Origin: Fulvia fulva
Taxonomy: Eukaryota > Ascomycota > Dothideomycetes > Mycosphaerellales > Mycosphaerellaceae
Reading direction: 5' to 3'
DNA: 64,000 nucleotides
Assembly (NCBI RefSeq): GCF_020509005.1
Contig: NC_063016.1
Location: 372,001 to 436,000 of the forward strand
In this document: positions 1 through 12,000 of the stretch, one piece after another
Position numbering within the stretch: the stretch's first letter is position 1
Layout of the letters: each line of letters begins with the position of its first letter
Notes under the pieces: generated by a model
Told to the model about the DNA's origin: nothing
Databases searched by the model: none
The model's input: only the letters and a program-made list of their open reading frames with translations
Translations under genes and position numbers: made by a program

Positions 1-220
1 TCACTCGTGAGCGAGGTGACCGCGCCAAGACATAGTACTATATAGACGACGCTCCTTTGCAAGTAGATAGGAGCCTCGTGCTCAACTCATTTTAAGTATA
101 CACCATATACTGTTTGGGACCACTACCTTCTCAACGAGTCAGAGACATCACTGCAAAGATCCAAGCCCGGTTGGGATAACGTACAGCGGTTCCTAACAAC
201 ACTAACGGCGACTCCTTAGA
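1..220. other. Edge stretch not RIP-mutated, unidentified
   Basis: This first part still holds many CpA and TpG dinucleotides (for example around 85-185), unlike the DNA from about 230 onward, where they are nearly absent. No open frame or known element end can be recognised in it. It may be the end of a younger element or unique DNA next to the 3' end of Gypsy element H. The border position is estimated from composition only. Confidence 0.4.
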
Positions 221-1733
221 GAAGCCCGATCCTTATAGAAGTAGGTATACGCGGTTCTATAGTAGCCCTAGCGTATTAAGTATCCTAGGATAAAACTCTA
301 TCGTACTCGTATTAAGTCTTATCGAGCGGCGTAACGTCCTTACTTATAGCTTAGACGCCGTTACGGGCGTATTAGTTTACGGTATAACTACCGGTATAGA
401 CGTACTCCCGTTCTCCGTAGGCACCTAGCTAGACTTAGTATAAGATCGTAGTATACTAGTAACTCGGTCCTTATTAGGTACCTAGTCGTACGGCGGCTTA
501 AAGTCGGTAGGTATAGACTTCGTCGGAAAGTTGTAGTAGAAGTCTATAATAGAGGCGGCTACTCCTACTAATACTTCTAGTAGCTCCTAGCTCGGCTCGC
601 GGTATCCTTTCTACTTTACTAGGTACTTATACTCGTCTTACTTCTATAGTAAGTGTTTTAGTAGTCTTCTCTTTAGCTTAAAATATTTCCTATCGAGTAT
701 GTCCTCTACGAAGTACTCTTCGGATATTCCGCCGTCGTCGTCGCGGGTAATCTCGATTAGGGGCGGCGGTACTAGGATCTGTCTAGGTTCGGGGTTATTA
801 GTAGCTAGTTATAGGAGCGAGACGTAGAAAGTATTATAGAGATTGCCTAACTAATCGGGTATTATAACGTAGTAAGTATTTTAATACGGGAGTACTACGG
901 TAATCTCGTACGGCCCTACGTTCTTAATATCGAGCTTCTTAGACGGGCGTGTTATTGACTAGTTAGTAGTATTAATATAAACTTCGTCGCCGATATTATA
1001 ATTCGGAGGTAGCTAGCGATATACGTTTATAAAATCTACTTATAACGCTTAGGCTAACACAATTTCTTGCCTTAGGTATACGTATATCTAGTTTATACAC
1101 TTAGTAAACGTATTCGAAGATTCTATATCGAGTCGTTACTTATAGGGCATGAGCTTTATAGGTGTATTTAGACTAGTATCCGTAAATTCTAGGTTACGAC
1201 CGGTATTAGTATAGAAGGGTAAGACTCTAGTAGTAGCTAATATATAATTGTTAGTAGTAAACTCGGCAAGTAGTAACTAATTAACCTAATTATCTTAGGC
1301 GTAGTTAATGTAGGCCCTAAGATAACGTTCTATAACCTTATTCGTGTTTTTAGACTATCTATCGGATTCTAGGTAAAAGGCCGTCGATAGTCGTTATTGA
1401 ATACCGAGTAGGGAGTAAACTCGTCTCTAGAACGTAGACGTCTACTAGGAGCCCCGATCCGAGACGATGCTCTTAGAGATGCTATAACGTACGAAGATAT
1501 AGCGGATAAAGATATATACGATATATAGGGCGTCTATCTATAGTACTAGAATTAGGTATCTCTCCTTAGTAAGCCTGTCCGTAACTATAAGGACGTTCTT
1601 ATACGTTTGTCTATCGGTTAAGCTCTTACTTCCGGGCAAATCTATAACGAAGTTAATAGCGATATCCTCCTATACTCCGAAGGGTACCGGTAATAGTATA
1701 AGGAGGCCCTAATACTACTGATTTGACGGAACC
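221..1733 (-). pseudogene. Gypsy element H, integrase core to chromodomain (3' part of pol), RIP-degraded
   Basis: Reading the minus strand and passing through many TAG/TAA codons gives the second half of a Ty3/Gypsy integrase. The strand-transfer core starts near 1733; the first catalytic Asp lies in INFVIDLPG (about 1640) and the second in VSDRGS (about 1460). The expected catalytic Glu, near 1348, reads as Lys, a G-to-A change of RIP type. A C-terminal domain with PSKKLDIKNVGPYEI follows at about 900-950. A chromodomain-like stretch with KYLVK and a GYREPS motif comes next (about 560-650), so this is a chromovirus-type element. The reading continues without a gap at 14178 after the 12.4-kb insertion, which shows that this is the interrupted host element. 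The 3' LTR should lie outside the window. Confidence 0.85.
1729..1733. repeat. Target-site duplication GAACC (left)
   Basis: The five bases just outside the left-hand inverted LTR are GAACC, and the same five bases follow the right-hand LTR at 14173-14177. A 5-bp duplication is normal for Gypsy integration. It brackets the whole composite, not the single copies inside it. Confidence 0.85.
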
Positions 1734-2253
1734 TATTAGGGCGAGAGCCTGGCCTATAAGATATAAGGGTAAAAGCGAGAATATAGGTACGAAGTGCAGA
1801 TACAAAAGGGTATAGTATGATTGCTACACAAAACAAAAGACGAAGGAAGCAAGAGAGGCCTAGGGAAGGCTAGATATTTATACGCGACCCTCGCGAGTAC
1901 GTGTCCCCGTATTAACAGGGCTAACCCGTACGAAGCCGCGCTTAGTAGCTTTGCTCAAAACCTTATTCCAACCTGCCCTACGTTCCGAGTCTTCTACGTG
2001 CTTCTTCTAGGGTCTAGCGTAGTCGCGGGTGCTCGCGGGAGTGCCGTGAGTCACATAGTTACGAGCCGAAGTGAATCTATTAAGGTTTAGTAGAGGGGTG
2101 AATTTAGAGGGCTAGGTCCCGTAGTAAATATTACGGGGTATATAATTCTTAGCGCTTATATACTAAGCTAGACTATTACTTCTTAACGACTTCTGAGCAC
2201 TCTAAGGCTCTTCTGTCCCTACCTTCTATACTCTCTATAGGGAGACTATAATA
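1734..2253 (-). repeat. LTR of Gypsy copy A (3' LTR), 520 bp
   Basis: The LTR is complete: on the minus strand it begins at 2253 with the RIP-altered form of TGTCATAGTC and ends at 1734 with the altered form of CTGACA. It matches the other two full copies in length exactly. The purine tract (seven C on the plus strand, 2258-2264) lies just upstream of its 5' edge, as expected for a 3' LTR. Confidence 0.9.
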
Positions 2254-5200
2254 GTAGCCCCCCCGAACAAAGCTAAGTTCCTACGAAGCCGTAGTAGTTC
2301 TATATATCGAGGATGTTCAGCTTTAGTACTAGGCCTAGGCCTAATGTTATAGTCGATACACTATTAGTAAGCCCCGTCGAAGAGCTTAGATTCGAAGAGC
2401 CTACCGATGTTGACTTCTAGGCCGTCTACGCGGGCGTAGTATTCTTCGATTGCTTGACGATTAAAGATAATATATTAGATAGGTTCCTATAAGGTATCCT
2501 ACTTAGGGCAACCTTACTATTCGACTTTATACTTAATCGGCGGTAGTCCTTTAACGTCGTTAGGCTCTACGCGGATTCCCCGGATCTTGCGGACGGTATA
2601 GTCGTTAGAAGGTAGGTTAATAGGCTCGTCGACTTCTACTTTATCGGGAGGACCTAGTATGTCTTAGTTTTGGTTCGGGAATAGGTCCTTAGCCGACGGC
2701 CGAAGGCGTACGGGATAGAAGACGTCGTAGATCTTTATGTTCGTAGGAAGAGCTAGACGGTAGGCGTATGAACTAATACGCTCGGTGATCTTAAAAGGAC
2801 CTAGGTTCTTCTAGTTTAGCTTCTTAGAGGGGCGGTCTGTCTTAATGTTCTTAGAGTTAAGGTAGACTATATCGCCTACTTCGTAGTCGGGAGCTAGCTA
2901 GCGACGACGATTAGCTTAATCCTCGTAGATTGCTTATACGTATACTATCTCGTCGTGAACTTCTTTATAGATCTATAAGAGTATAGTAGCGAACTCGTCT
3001 ACTACTTGCTCGTTTACGTCTTCGGTAGGCGGGAGAGGTTCTTCTAGTTCTATACCTATACGAGGGTAGTAACCTCTCGTAGTATAGAAGGGAGAGTAGC
3101 TAGTAGTCTCCGAGTCCTAGTTACGAGTAGCGAACTCTACCGTAGGGATATGCTAAGGCCAATCCTTCTAGTAGTAGTCGACGAAGTAACGAAGGACCTA
3201 CTCGAGGATAGCGTTCGTAATTTCGGTCTAGCCGTCGGTCTGTAGCTAAAAACTAGTCGAGAGGTTATACTTAATGCCTATGATAGTACATAGACGCTTC
3301 TAGAAGTACGAGATAAACTAGGTGCCTCTGTTAGAGGTGATGCTATCCGGGAGGCCTTAAAAGCGCTAGACGAATTCGTAGAATAAGCGAGTAGTCTCCT
3401 TTATAGTTATACTCTAGCACGGGATTATATACCGGTCCTTAGAGTGACGGTCTACGATCACTAGAAGGGCCTTTACTTTTACGCCGCTAAAGGTCTTGCC
3501 GTAAGGAAGATCGGTAATAAAGTCTATAGTAATGTGCTTCTACGGACGATTAGGAGCCGGGAGAGGGTATAAGAGACCGTAGGGACGGTAGCGGTTAGCT
3601 TTAGCTCTTCGGTAAGTAGCGTAGTTTAGTACGTAGCGGCGGACGTCCTTCTAGAAATACGGCTACTAGTAATACCTAGCGAGGAGCTTATAGGTCTTAG
3701 CTACGCCTAGGTGACCCCTAGAGGCGGAGTCGTAGATAATTTGAAGAATCTTAGCTCGGATATTAGAGCCTTTAGGCTACGGTACGTAAAGCTTCTTACG
3801 GAAGTAGACGACACCTCCCTAGAGCTCGTACTCGGATAGCGAGAAGCCCGGGAATGTCCTCGCGCTAGATTCAAGGGCCTGAACTAACTCTTAGGCGTCT
3901 ATATCGGCATCGTACGCTATTCGTACTCGTGCTATAATGCCTTCGGGCTGCTCCTTATTATCAAACCCCTTAAAGTCTAATTCGGATAAGCCGTCGGTCG
4001 TTACTAAGCCCTCTTTATCGTCGTTCAAGTCCTTAGCGTCCGAGGCGTATTCTTTAGGCTCGGATTCATCGTCACTCTCGTTAAGGTAGGTAGGAGCGAG
4101 TACGAGAGTAGTAAAGGAAGCGGCGAGCGTAGGCTAGCCGTTCGATAGGTACTCTCGAAGCTCGGAAGAGAGGTTATGCTCTTTAATAACTTGTTACCCT
4201 ACGATTTGCCGGCCCCCTCTTCGATTAACTAGAGAGTCACTAGGGCGGCGGGTAAGGGCGTCGGCTATCGAGTTGGCCTTACCGGGCGTATACGAGATCA
4301 CGAAGTTGAACCGGGAGAGGAACTCGCTCTAGCGGGCCTAGCGACGATTAAGTAGCTTGCTCTTTATAAAGTAGACGAGGTTCTTATAGTCGGAGCTTAC
4401 TTAGACGGGTATAGTAGAGCCTTCGAGCTCGGGGCGCTACTCTTCGAAAGCTTTAACGATAGCGAGAAGCTCCTTATCGTAGATCTCGTAGTTATACTCC
4501 GTAGCGGTCATCTTCTTAGAGAGGAAGGCGATAGGTAACTAGGGGGATTCAGGCGAGCGGCGTTATAGTAGGACACCGCCTACTACGCCGTCGGATACGT
4601 CGGTCTCTATACGGGTCTCTAGTTCGAAATCGAAGTGCCGTAGAAGCGGGTTCTTAATAAACTTCGCTTTAAGTAAGTCAAAAGCCTCCTAGTATTCGTC
4701 GGTCTAGGCGAACTTCTTACCCTTACGCGTAAGCTTCGTCAAAGGGCGTACTACGCCCGAAAATACGTAGATAAAGCGGCGGTAGAAGTTAGTAAAGCCT
4801 AGGAAACCCTAGACCTCTTTAACGTTCGTAGGAGCATCCTATTTAACGATAGCGTCGATCTTCTCTTAGTCTATCTTAATACCGTCTACGGTAATAATTA
4901 AACTAAGGAACTTGACTTCGGTCTTCTTAAACTCGTACTTATCGATATCGAGCTATAAGCCGGCGTCTACGAGCTTCTAAAGGACCTTATAGACGTGCTC
5001 GCGGTGCTCCTCCTTAGTCTCGCTATAGACTAGGATGTCGTCGATATAGGCAGTATAGAACTAATCGAGGAACTCCTAAAGGATGTCGTTAATAAAGTTC
5101 TAGAAGGTACTAGGCCCGTTATAAACGCCGAAGGGTATAACGAGCGACTCGAACAGCCCGTAGCGAGTACGGAAGGCTATAAGATACTCGTATCCTTCTA

Positions 5201-6240
5201 CTATTCGTAACTTGTTGAACGTAGCGATAACATCGAGCTTAGTGAAGTACTTAGCCTTAGAGAGGCGCTCGAGCGTCTCCTAAATCAACGGTATTAGGTA
5301 GCGGTTCTTCTTTATAATAGCGTTTAAGCCTCGGTAGTCTACGTAGAAGCGTAGACTACCGCCGGGCTTCTTAACGAATATAACGGGACTACTAGCGCTA
5401 GAACGGCTCGCTCGAATAAACCCCTTCTTTAGGTTCTCTTCGAGGTATCTCTTAAGGACGATAAGCTCTTCTCGGGACATAGAATATAACGGTCCGAACG
5501 GTGTCTCTATACCTTCTTCTAGCTTAATCTTATAGTCGTAAGGGCGATAAGGAGGTAGCTTGTCTACGGCTTTAGTATCGAATACGTAGAGGATGTAGTG
5601 TGCCTAAGGAGGGACCTTCGTAGTAGGGTCGGTAGGTGTACGCTTCTTGTCGAGCTTCTCGAGGGCGATGTCGATATCGCGGAGAGAGGCGGCGAAGACT
5701 TAAGCTTTAGGCTACTTAGTAGTAGTAGTAAAGGTAGCGGCGTTTACCTAGAAGATCTTAGTATACTTAGGACCGCGCTAAGGCGGCGGAGAAGGCGGAG
5801 GTACCGGAGGAACTTCTAGAGGGAAGCTAATAGTAAGGGAAGTCTAGTCGATAATAGGTCGGTATCGTCTAAACTAGGGGAGGCCGAGGATAAACTTCTA
5901 ATACGGTAGGGACGTAAGGAAGCTAGTGATCGACATACGCTTGCCTCCGAGGGTGATTAACGTATATATAACATAAGTAATCTTACTAGTAGTAGTCTCC
6001 GTACCGTTAAAGAGTTCAAGGGTACGAGGGTACTTTAGTTCCTAGGGTTCGAGGTTAAGAGAGGTCGCGAGTTTATAGTCTATAAAAGACTCGCCTAGTA
6101 CGCCAGTGTCTATAAGAGTGAGATTGGAAGAAGAGAGTTTCTTTAAGCCGATATTTACATTCGTAACGAACGGTTTATAAGCGTAGTCCTTGCCCGTCTC
6201 GTCGTATAGGTCTAGCTATACTATATTAATCCTTAACTTC
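2254..6240 (-). pseudogene. Gypsy copy A pol relic (protease, RT, RNase H, integrase, chromodomain)
   Basis: This is a mirror image of copy B pol. The longest open piece (5280-5480, minus) holds the start of the reverse transcriptase fingers with [11 protein letters not shown] and YVDYRGLNA. Read through the stops, the frame then gives the [13 protein letters not shown] RT active site (about 5030-5060), RNase H with [14 protein letters not shown] (about 4450-4500), an integrase zinc-binding segment (about 3700), the integrase core and, near 2500, a chromodomain-like end. TAG codons interrupt every domain, always at positions expected for Gln or Trp, which fits RIP. It cannot make a protein. 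Because copy B keeps the same order and spacing, domain assignment is secure even though this arm has hardly any open frame. Confidence 0.85.
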
Positions 6241-7440
6241 TTTCCTCTCTTTACTTTCGGTAAACGTTATTCTTAGTCTTCATCGCGTCGATAAGGAAGA
6301 CCTAGGCTTTTTCCTACTCGGCGGGAGTAGTAGGAGTAGGCTCGATAGCGCCGATAGCGCCGCGAACCGGGTTACGGGCGTTACGGGTAGCGAGCTACGG
6401 ATAGTTAGCTACGATATGGCCTAGACCGCCGTAGTAGGTATAGAGTCCGGCCTAGCGACGGCGAAGCTTCTCTTCGGGAGTAAGCTTACCGTTAACGAGG
6501 CCCTAGACTCGAGGGACGGCGGCACTAGCGCTAAGATCTATAGCGTCACCTATAGAGACGGGAGGGAGAGCCGTAGGAGCGGCGGCGCCTAGTAGAGTAG
6601 CGAAGTGGCTTCCGGGACTACGAGGCTAACGACCTTAAGAACGGGAAGCGAGGAGAGAGGCGGTATGTTTTATATTAGAGTCGAGGCGCTAGTAGGTCTC
6701 GACGAGCTTACGGAAGCTTATAGTACCGACGTCCTTGTCCTCGAGGGCTCGAAGAAGCTCTACTAACAAACTACGGCGGAGAGTACTCTTCTTAGTCTCT
6801 TCGTTATAGCCGGTGAACCCGATGTCGCGGTTAAAGGCCGCGAGGTACTCGGCGAAGCTCTTATTCTTCTAGAGGAGGTTATAGATAGCGTTCTAGGCGG
6901 TAGCTCTACGGTCTAGATTACTAAAGGCAGTACGGAGGTCCTATATTTAGGTGAGGACGTCCGGGTAGCCGATAGTCTACGTAGCGTTGTCGATATAGTA
7001 TTATACCTAAGCCGCGGCGTCTCCCCGAAGGAGGGAGAAGACGTACGTAACTTTGTCCTTCTCTTACGGAAAGTGGTCGGTATTAGCTAATAGCTTGATA
7101 GTGAGCTATGTCTTAAATGCCTTAAACTTGCTCTTATTACCGTCGAACTCGTCTAGGTCGTTAACCTTCTTAGAGAAGTACTAGCGGCGGTAGTCGTCGG
7201 CGTACGGGGCGAGGTTCTAGAAGGTATTTATAATACCTTAAAGGTATATTACTTAGTTATTTACTTGCTCGACCTGCTAGGCGGTCTCGCGGAAAGAGGA
7301 GACGGTACGGTTAATAAGAGCGTAGGCGGTATCGGGGTTAGCGTTTACCTAGGTACCGAAGGTAGCGGCGTTCGAGAAGGGGATATTAGTCTACTTACTA
7401 AAGTGGAATAGAGTGTCTTAGTTGTCGAGGTTAACACCTC
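6241..7440 (-). pseudogene. Gypsy copy A gag relic
   Basis: This is the inverted counterpart of the copy B gag. Minus-strand reading gives a retrotransposon capsid-type gag: a region with NDLDEFDGNKSKFKAFKTQL near 7140-7190, and a single CCHC-type zinc knuckle near 6400-6450 whose cysteines and histidine are partly changed to Tyr (GGLG survives). These changes match TGC-to-TAC and CAC-to-TAC conversion by RIP. The start codon region is unclear because leader and gag merge at 7440 without an open ATG. Nothing here suggests it is still expressed. Confidence 0.8.
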
Positions 7441-7506
7441 TATCGGTAGCGTAGTCACCTATAAGGATGACTCGAGTAGTTGACGGTTTGTTAGTCTTTT
7501 ATAATA
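7441..7506 (-). other. Leader (5' untranslated segment) of Gypsy copy A
   Basis: This is the reverse complement of the segment that follows the LTR in copy B (7816-7881). On the minus strand its start (7504) should follow an LTR end, but only two bases (7505-7506) could belong to that LTR before the sequence changes to an internal point of an LTR in the opposite orientation. The 5' LTR of copy A is therefore missing here. No TGG-type tRNA primer site is evident just after the LTR end. Confidence 0.75.
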
Positions 7507-7815
7507 ACTCCCGCGAGTACCCGCGACTACGCTAGACCCTAGAAGAAGCACGTAGAAGACTCGGAACGTAGGGCAGGTTAGAATAAGGTTTTGAGCAAAG
7601 CTACTAAGCGCGGCTTCGTACGGGTTAGCCCTATTAATACGGGGACACGTACTCGCGAGGGTCGCGTATAAATATCTAGCCTTCCTAAGGCCTCTCTTGC
7701 TTCCTTCGTCTTTTGTTTTGTGTAGCAATCATACTATACCCTTTTATATCTACACTTCGTACCTATATTCTCGCTTTCACCCTTATATCTTATAGGCTAG
7801 GCTCTCGCCCTAACA
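7507..7815 (+). repeat. Truncated 5' LTR of Gypsy copy B (309 of 520 bp)
   Basis: It matches the last 309 bp of the full LTR at 13278-13586 and lacks the first 211 bp. It ends with the RIP-altered TGACA at 7811-7815, then the leader of copy B. The truncation point is joined directly to leader A. This is the centre of the large inverted repeat, the place where hairpin-type deletions are expected. Confidence 0.9.
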
Positions 7816-7881
7816 TTATAAAAGACTAATAAACCGTTAACTACTCGAGTTATCCTTATAGGTGACTACGCCACCGATAGA
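7816..7881 (+). other. Leader of Gypsy copy B between LTR and gag
   Basis: Sixty-six bases begin directly after the LTR end and are also found, inverted, at 7441-7504 and 13587-13652. They are presumed to hold the primer-binding region. I see no clear tRNA 3'-end complement, so self-priming or an internal tRNA site is possible but not shown. Confidence 0.65.
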
Positions 7882-9069
7882 GGTGTCAACCTCGACAACT
7901 AAGACACTCTATTCCACTTTAGTAAGTAGACTAACATCCCCTTCTCGAACGCCGCTACCTTCGGTACCTAGGCAAACGCTAACCCCGATACCGCCTACGC
8001 TCTTATTAACCGCACCGTCTCCTCTTTCCGCGAGACCGCCTAGCAGGTCGAGCAAGCAAACAACTAAGCAATATACCTTTAAGGTATTGTGAACACCTTC
8101 TAGAACCTCGCCCCGTACGCCGACGATAACCGCCGCTAGTACTTCTCTAAGAAGGTTAACGACCTAGACGAGTTCGACGGTAATAAGAGCAAGTTTAAGG
8201 CATTTAAGACACAGCTCACTATCAAGCTATTAGCTAATGCCGACCACTTTCCGTAAGAGAAGGACAAAGTTACGTACGTCTTCTCCCTCCTTCGGGGAGA
8301 CGCCGCGGCTTAGGTATAATACTATATCGACAACGCTACGTAGACTATCGGCTACCCGGACGTCCTTATCTTAATATAGGACCTCCGTACTACCTTTAGT
8401 GATCCAGACCGTAGAGCCACCGCCTAGAACGCTATCTATAACCTCCTCTAGAAGAACAAGAGCTTCGCCGAGTACCTCGCGGCCTTTAACCGCGACATCG
8501 GGTTCACCGGCTATAACGAAGAGACTAAGAAGAGCACTCTCCGCCGTAGTTTGTTAGTAGAGCTTCTTCGAGCCCTCGAGGACAAGGACGTCGGTACTAT
8601 AAGCTTCCGTAAGCTCGTCGAGACCTACTAGCGCCTCGACTCTAATATAAAACATACCGCCTCTCTCCTCGCTTCCCGTTCTTAAGGTCGTTAGCCTCGT
8701 AGTCCCGGAAGCCACTTCGCTACTCTACTAGGCGCCGCCGCTCCTACGGCTCTCCCTCCCGTCTCTATAGGTAACGCTATAGATCTTAGCGCTAGTGCCG
8801 CCGTCCCTCGAGTCTAGGGCCTCGTTAACGGTAAGCTCACTCCCGAAGAGAAGCTTCGCCGTCGCTAGGCCGGACTCTATACCTACTACGGCGGTCTAGG
8901 CTATATCGTAGCTAACTGTCCGTAGCTCGCTACCCGTAACGCCCGTAACCCGGTTCGCGGCGCTATCGGCGCTATCGAGCCTACTCCTACTACTCCCGCT
9001 AAGTAGGAAAAAGCCTAGGTCTTCCTTATCGACGCGATAAAGACTAAGAACAACGTTTACCGAAAGTGA
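7882..9069 (+). pseudogene. Gypsy copy B gag relic
   Basis: Plus-strand reading through TAG/TAA codons gives a gag of the Retrotrans_gag type. The capsid region holds NDLDEFDGNKSKFKAFKTQL (about 8160-8220), LLRGDAAA (about 8290) and FAEYLAAFNRDIGFTGYNEE (about 8465-8525). A zinc knuckle follows near 8875-8925, reading LYTYYGGLGYIVANCP, where two Cys and one His have become Tyr. A Pro/Ala-rich linker leads to the protease. Gag would form the virus-like particle in the cytoplasm. The 76-codon open frame at 7862-8092 lies in another frame and is not the gag frame. Confidence 0.85.
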
Positions 9070-12000
9070 AGAGAGGAAAGAAGTTGAGGATCAATACAGT
9101 ATAGCTAGACCTATACGACGAGACGGGCAAGGACTACGCTTATAAACCGTTCGTTACGAATGTAAATATCGGCTTAAAGAAACTCTCTTCTTCCAATCTC
9201 ACTCTTATAGACACTGGCGTACTAGGCGAGTCTTTTATAGACTATAAACTCGCGACCTCTCTTAACCTCGAACCCTAGGAACTAAAGTACCCTCGTACCC
9301 TTGAACTCTTTGACGGTACGGAGACTACTACTAGTAAGATTACTTATGTTATATATACGTTAATCACCCTCGGAGGCAAGCGTATGTCGATCACTAGCTT
9401 CCTTACGTCCCTACCGTATTAGAAGTTTATCCTCGGCCTCCCCTAGTTTAGACGATACCGACCTATTATCGACTAGACTTCCCTTACTATTAGCTTCCCT
9501 CTAGAAGTTCCTCCGGTACCTCCGCCTTCTCCGCCGCCTTAGCGCGGTCCTAAGTATACTAAGATCTTCTAGGTGAACGCCGCTACCTTCACTACTACTA
9601 CTAAGTAGCCTAAAGCTCAAGTCTTCGCCGCCTCTCTCCGCGATATCGACATCGCCCTCGAGAAGCTCGACAAGAAGCGTACACCTACCGACCCTACTAC
9701 GAAGGTCCCTCCTTAGGCATACTATATCCTCTACGTATTCGATACTAAAGCCGTAGACGAGCTACCTCCTTATCGCCCTTACGACCACAAGATTAAGCTA
9801 GAAGAAGGTGTAGAGATACCGTTCGGACCGTTATATTCTATATCCCGAGAAGAGCTTATCGTCCTTAAGAGATACCTCGAAGAGAACCTAAAGAAGGGGT
9901 TTATTCGAGCGAGCCGTTCTAGCGCTAGTAGTCCCGTTATGTTCGTTAAGAAGCCCGGCGGTAGTCTACGCTTCTATATAGACTACCGAGGCTTAAACGC
10001 TATTATAAAGAAGAACCGCTACCTAATACCGTTGATTTAGGAGACGCTCGAGCGCCTCTCTAAGGCCAAGTACTTCACTAAGCTCGATGTTATCGCTACG
10101 TTTAACAAGTTACGAATAGTAGAAGGACACGAGTATCTTATAGCCTTCCGTACTCGCTACGGGCTATTCGAGTCGCTCGTTATGCCCTTCGGCGTTTATA
10201 ACGGGCCTAGTACCTTCTAGAACTTTATTAACGACATCCTTTAGGAGTTCCTCGATCAGTTCTACACTACCTACATCGACGACATCCTAGTCTATAGCGA
10301 GACTAAGGAGGAGCACCGCGAGCACGTCTATAAGGTCCTTTAGAAGCTCGTAGACGCCGGCTTATAGCTCGATATCGACAAGTACGAGTTTAAGAAGACC
10401 GAAGTCAAGTTCCTTAGTTTAATCATTACCGTAGACGGCATTAAGATAGACTAAGAGAAGATCGACGCTATCGTCGAATAGGATGCTCCTACGAACGTCA
10501 AAGAGGTCTAGGGTTTCCTAGGCTTTACTAACTTCTACCGCCGCTTTATCTACGCATTTTCGGGCGTAGTACGCCCTTTAACGAAGCTTACGCGTAAGGG
10601 TGAGAAGTTCGCCTAGACCGACGAATGCTAGGAGGCTTTTGACTTACTCAAAGCGAAGTTTGTTAAGAACCCGCTTCTACGGCACTTCGATTTCGAACTA
10701 GAGACCCGTATAGAGACCGACGTATCCGACGGCGTAGTAGGCGGTGTCCTGCTATAACGCCGCTCGCCTAAATCCCCCTAGTTACCTGTCGCCTTCCTCT
10801 CTAAGAAGATGACCGCTACGGAGTATAACTACGAGATCTACGATAAGGAGCTTCTCGCTATCGTTAAAGCTTTCGAAGAGTAGCGCCCCGAGCTCGAAGG
10901 CTCTACTATGCCCGTCTAAGTAAGCTCCGACTATAAGAACCTCGTCTACTTTATAAAGAGCAAGCTACTTAATCGTCGCTAGGCCCGCTAGAGCGAGTTC
11001 CTCTCCCGGTTTAACTTCGTAATCTCGTATACGCCCGGTAAGGCCAACTCGATAGCCGACGCCCTTACCCGCCGCCCTAGTGACTCTCTAGTTGATCGAA
11101 GAGGGGGCCGGCAAATCGTAGGGCAACAAGTCATTAAAGAGCATAACCTCTCTTCCGAGCTTCGAGAGTACCTATCGAACGGCTAGCCTACGCTCGCCGC
11201 TTCCTTTACTACTCTCGTGCTCGCTCCTGCCTACCTTAACGAGAGTAACGATAAATCCGAGCCTAAAGAATACGCCTCGGACGCTAAGGACTTAAACGAC
11301 GATAAAGAGGGCTTAGTAACGACCGACGGCTTATCCGAATCAGACTTTAAGGGGTTTGATAATAAGGAGCAGCCCGAAGGCATTATAGCACGAGTACGAA
11401 TAGCGTACGATGCCGATATAGACGCCTAAGAGTTAGTTTAGGCCCTTGAATCTAGCGCGAGGACATTCCCGGGCTTCTCGCTGTCCGAGTACGAGCTCTA
11501 GGGAGGTGTCGTCTACTTCCGTAAGAAGCTTTACGTACCGTAGCCCGAAGGCTCTAATATCCGAGCTAAGATTCTTCAAATTATCTACGACTCCGCCTCT
11601 AGGGGTCACCTAGGCGTAGCTAAGACCTACAAGCTCCTCGCTAGGTATTACTAGTAGCCGCATTCCTAGAAGGACGTCCGCCGCTACGTACTAAACTACG
11701 CTACTTACCGAAGAGCTAAAGCTAACCGCTACCGTCCCTACGGTCTCTTACACCCTCTCCCGGCTCCTAATCGTCCGTAGAAGCACATTACTATAGACTT
11801 TATTACCGATCTTCCTTACGGTAAGACCTTTAGCGGCGTAAAAGTAAAGGCCCTTCTAGTAATCGTGGACCGTTACTCTAAGGACCGGTACATAATCCCG
11901 TACTAGAGCATAACCGTAAAGGAGACTACTCGCTTGTTCTACGAATTCGTCTAGCGCTTTTAAGGCCTCCCGGATAGTATTACCTCTAACAGAGGCACCC

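Noticed and set aside
1821..2090. An open frame of about 89 codons (begins MLHKTKDEGSKRGL) that recurs in all copies of the 520-bp LTR
   Set aside because: It lies antisense in an LTR, has no recognisable domain and recurs only because the LTR recurs. The frame survives because this strand offers few CAG or TGG codons to RIP.
5598..5819. Arg-rich open frame on the plus strand
   Set aside because: It is the complement of copy A pol between protease and RT and has no counterpart in other copies.
7862..8092. Open frame of 76 codons at the start of copy B
   Set aside because: Ser/Thr/Pro-rich reading in a frame other than the gag frame, which is recognisable in the same DNA.
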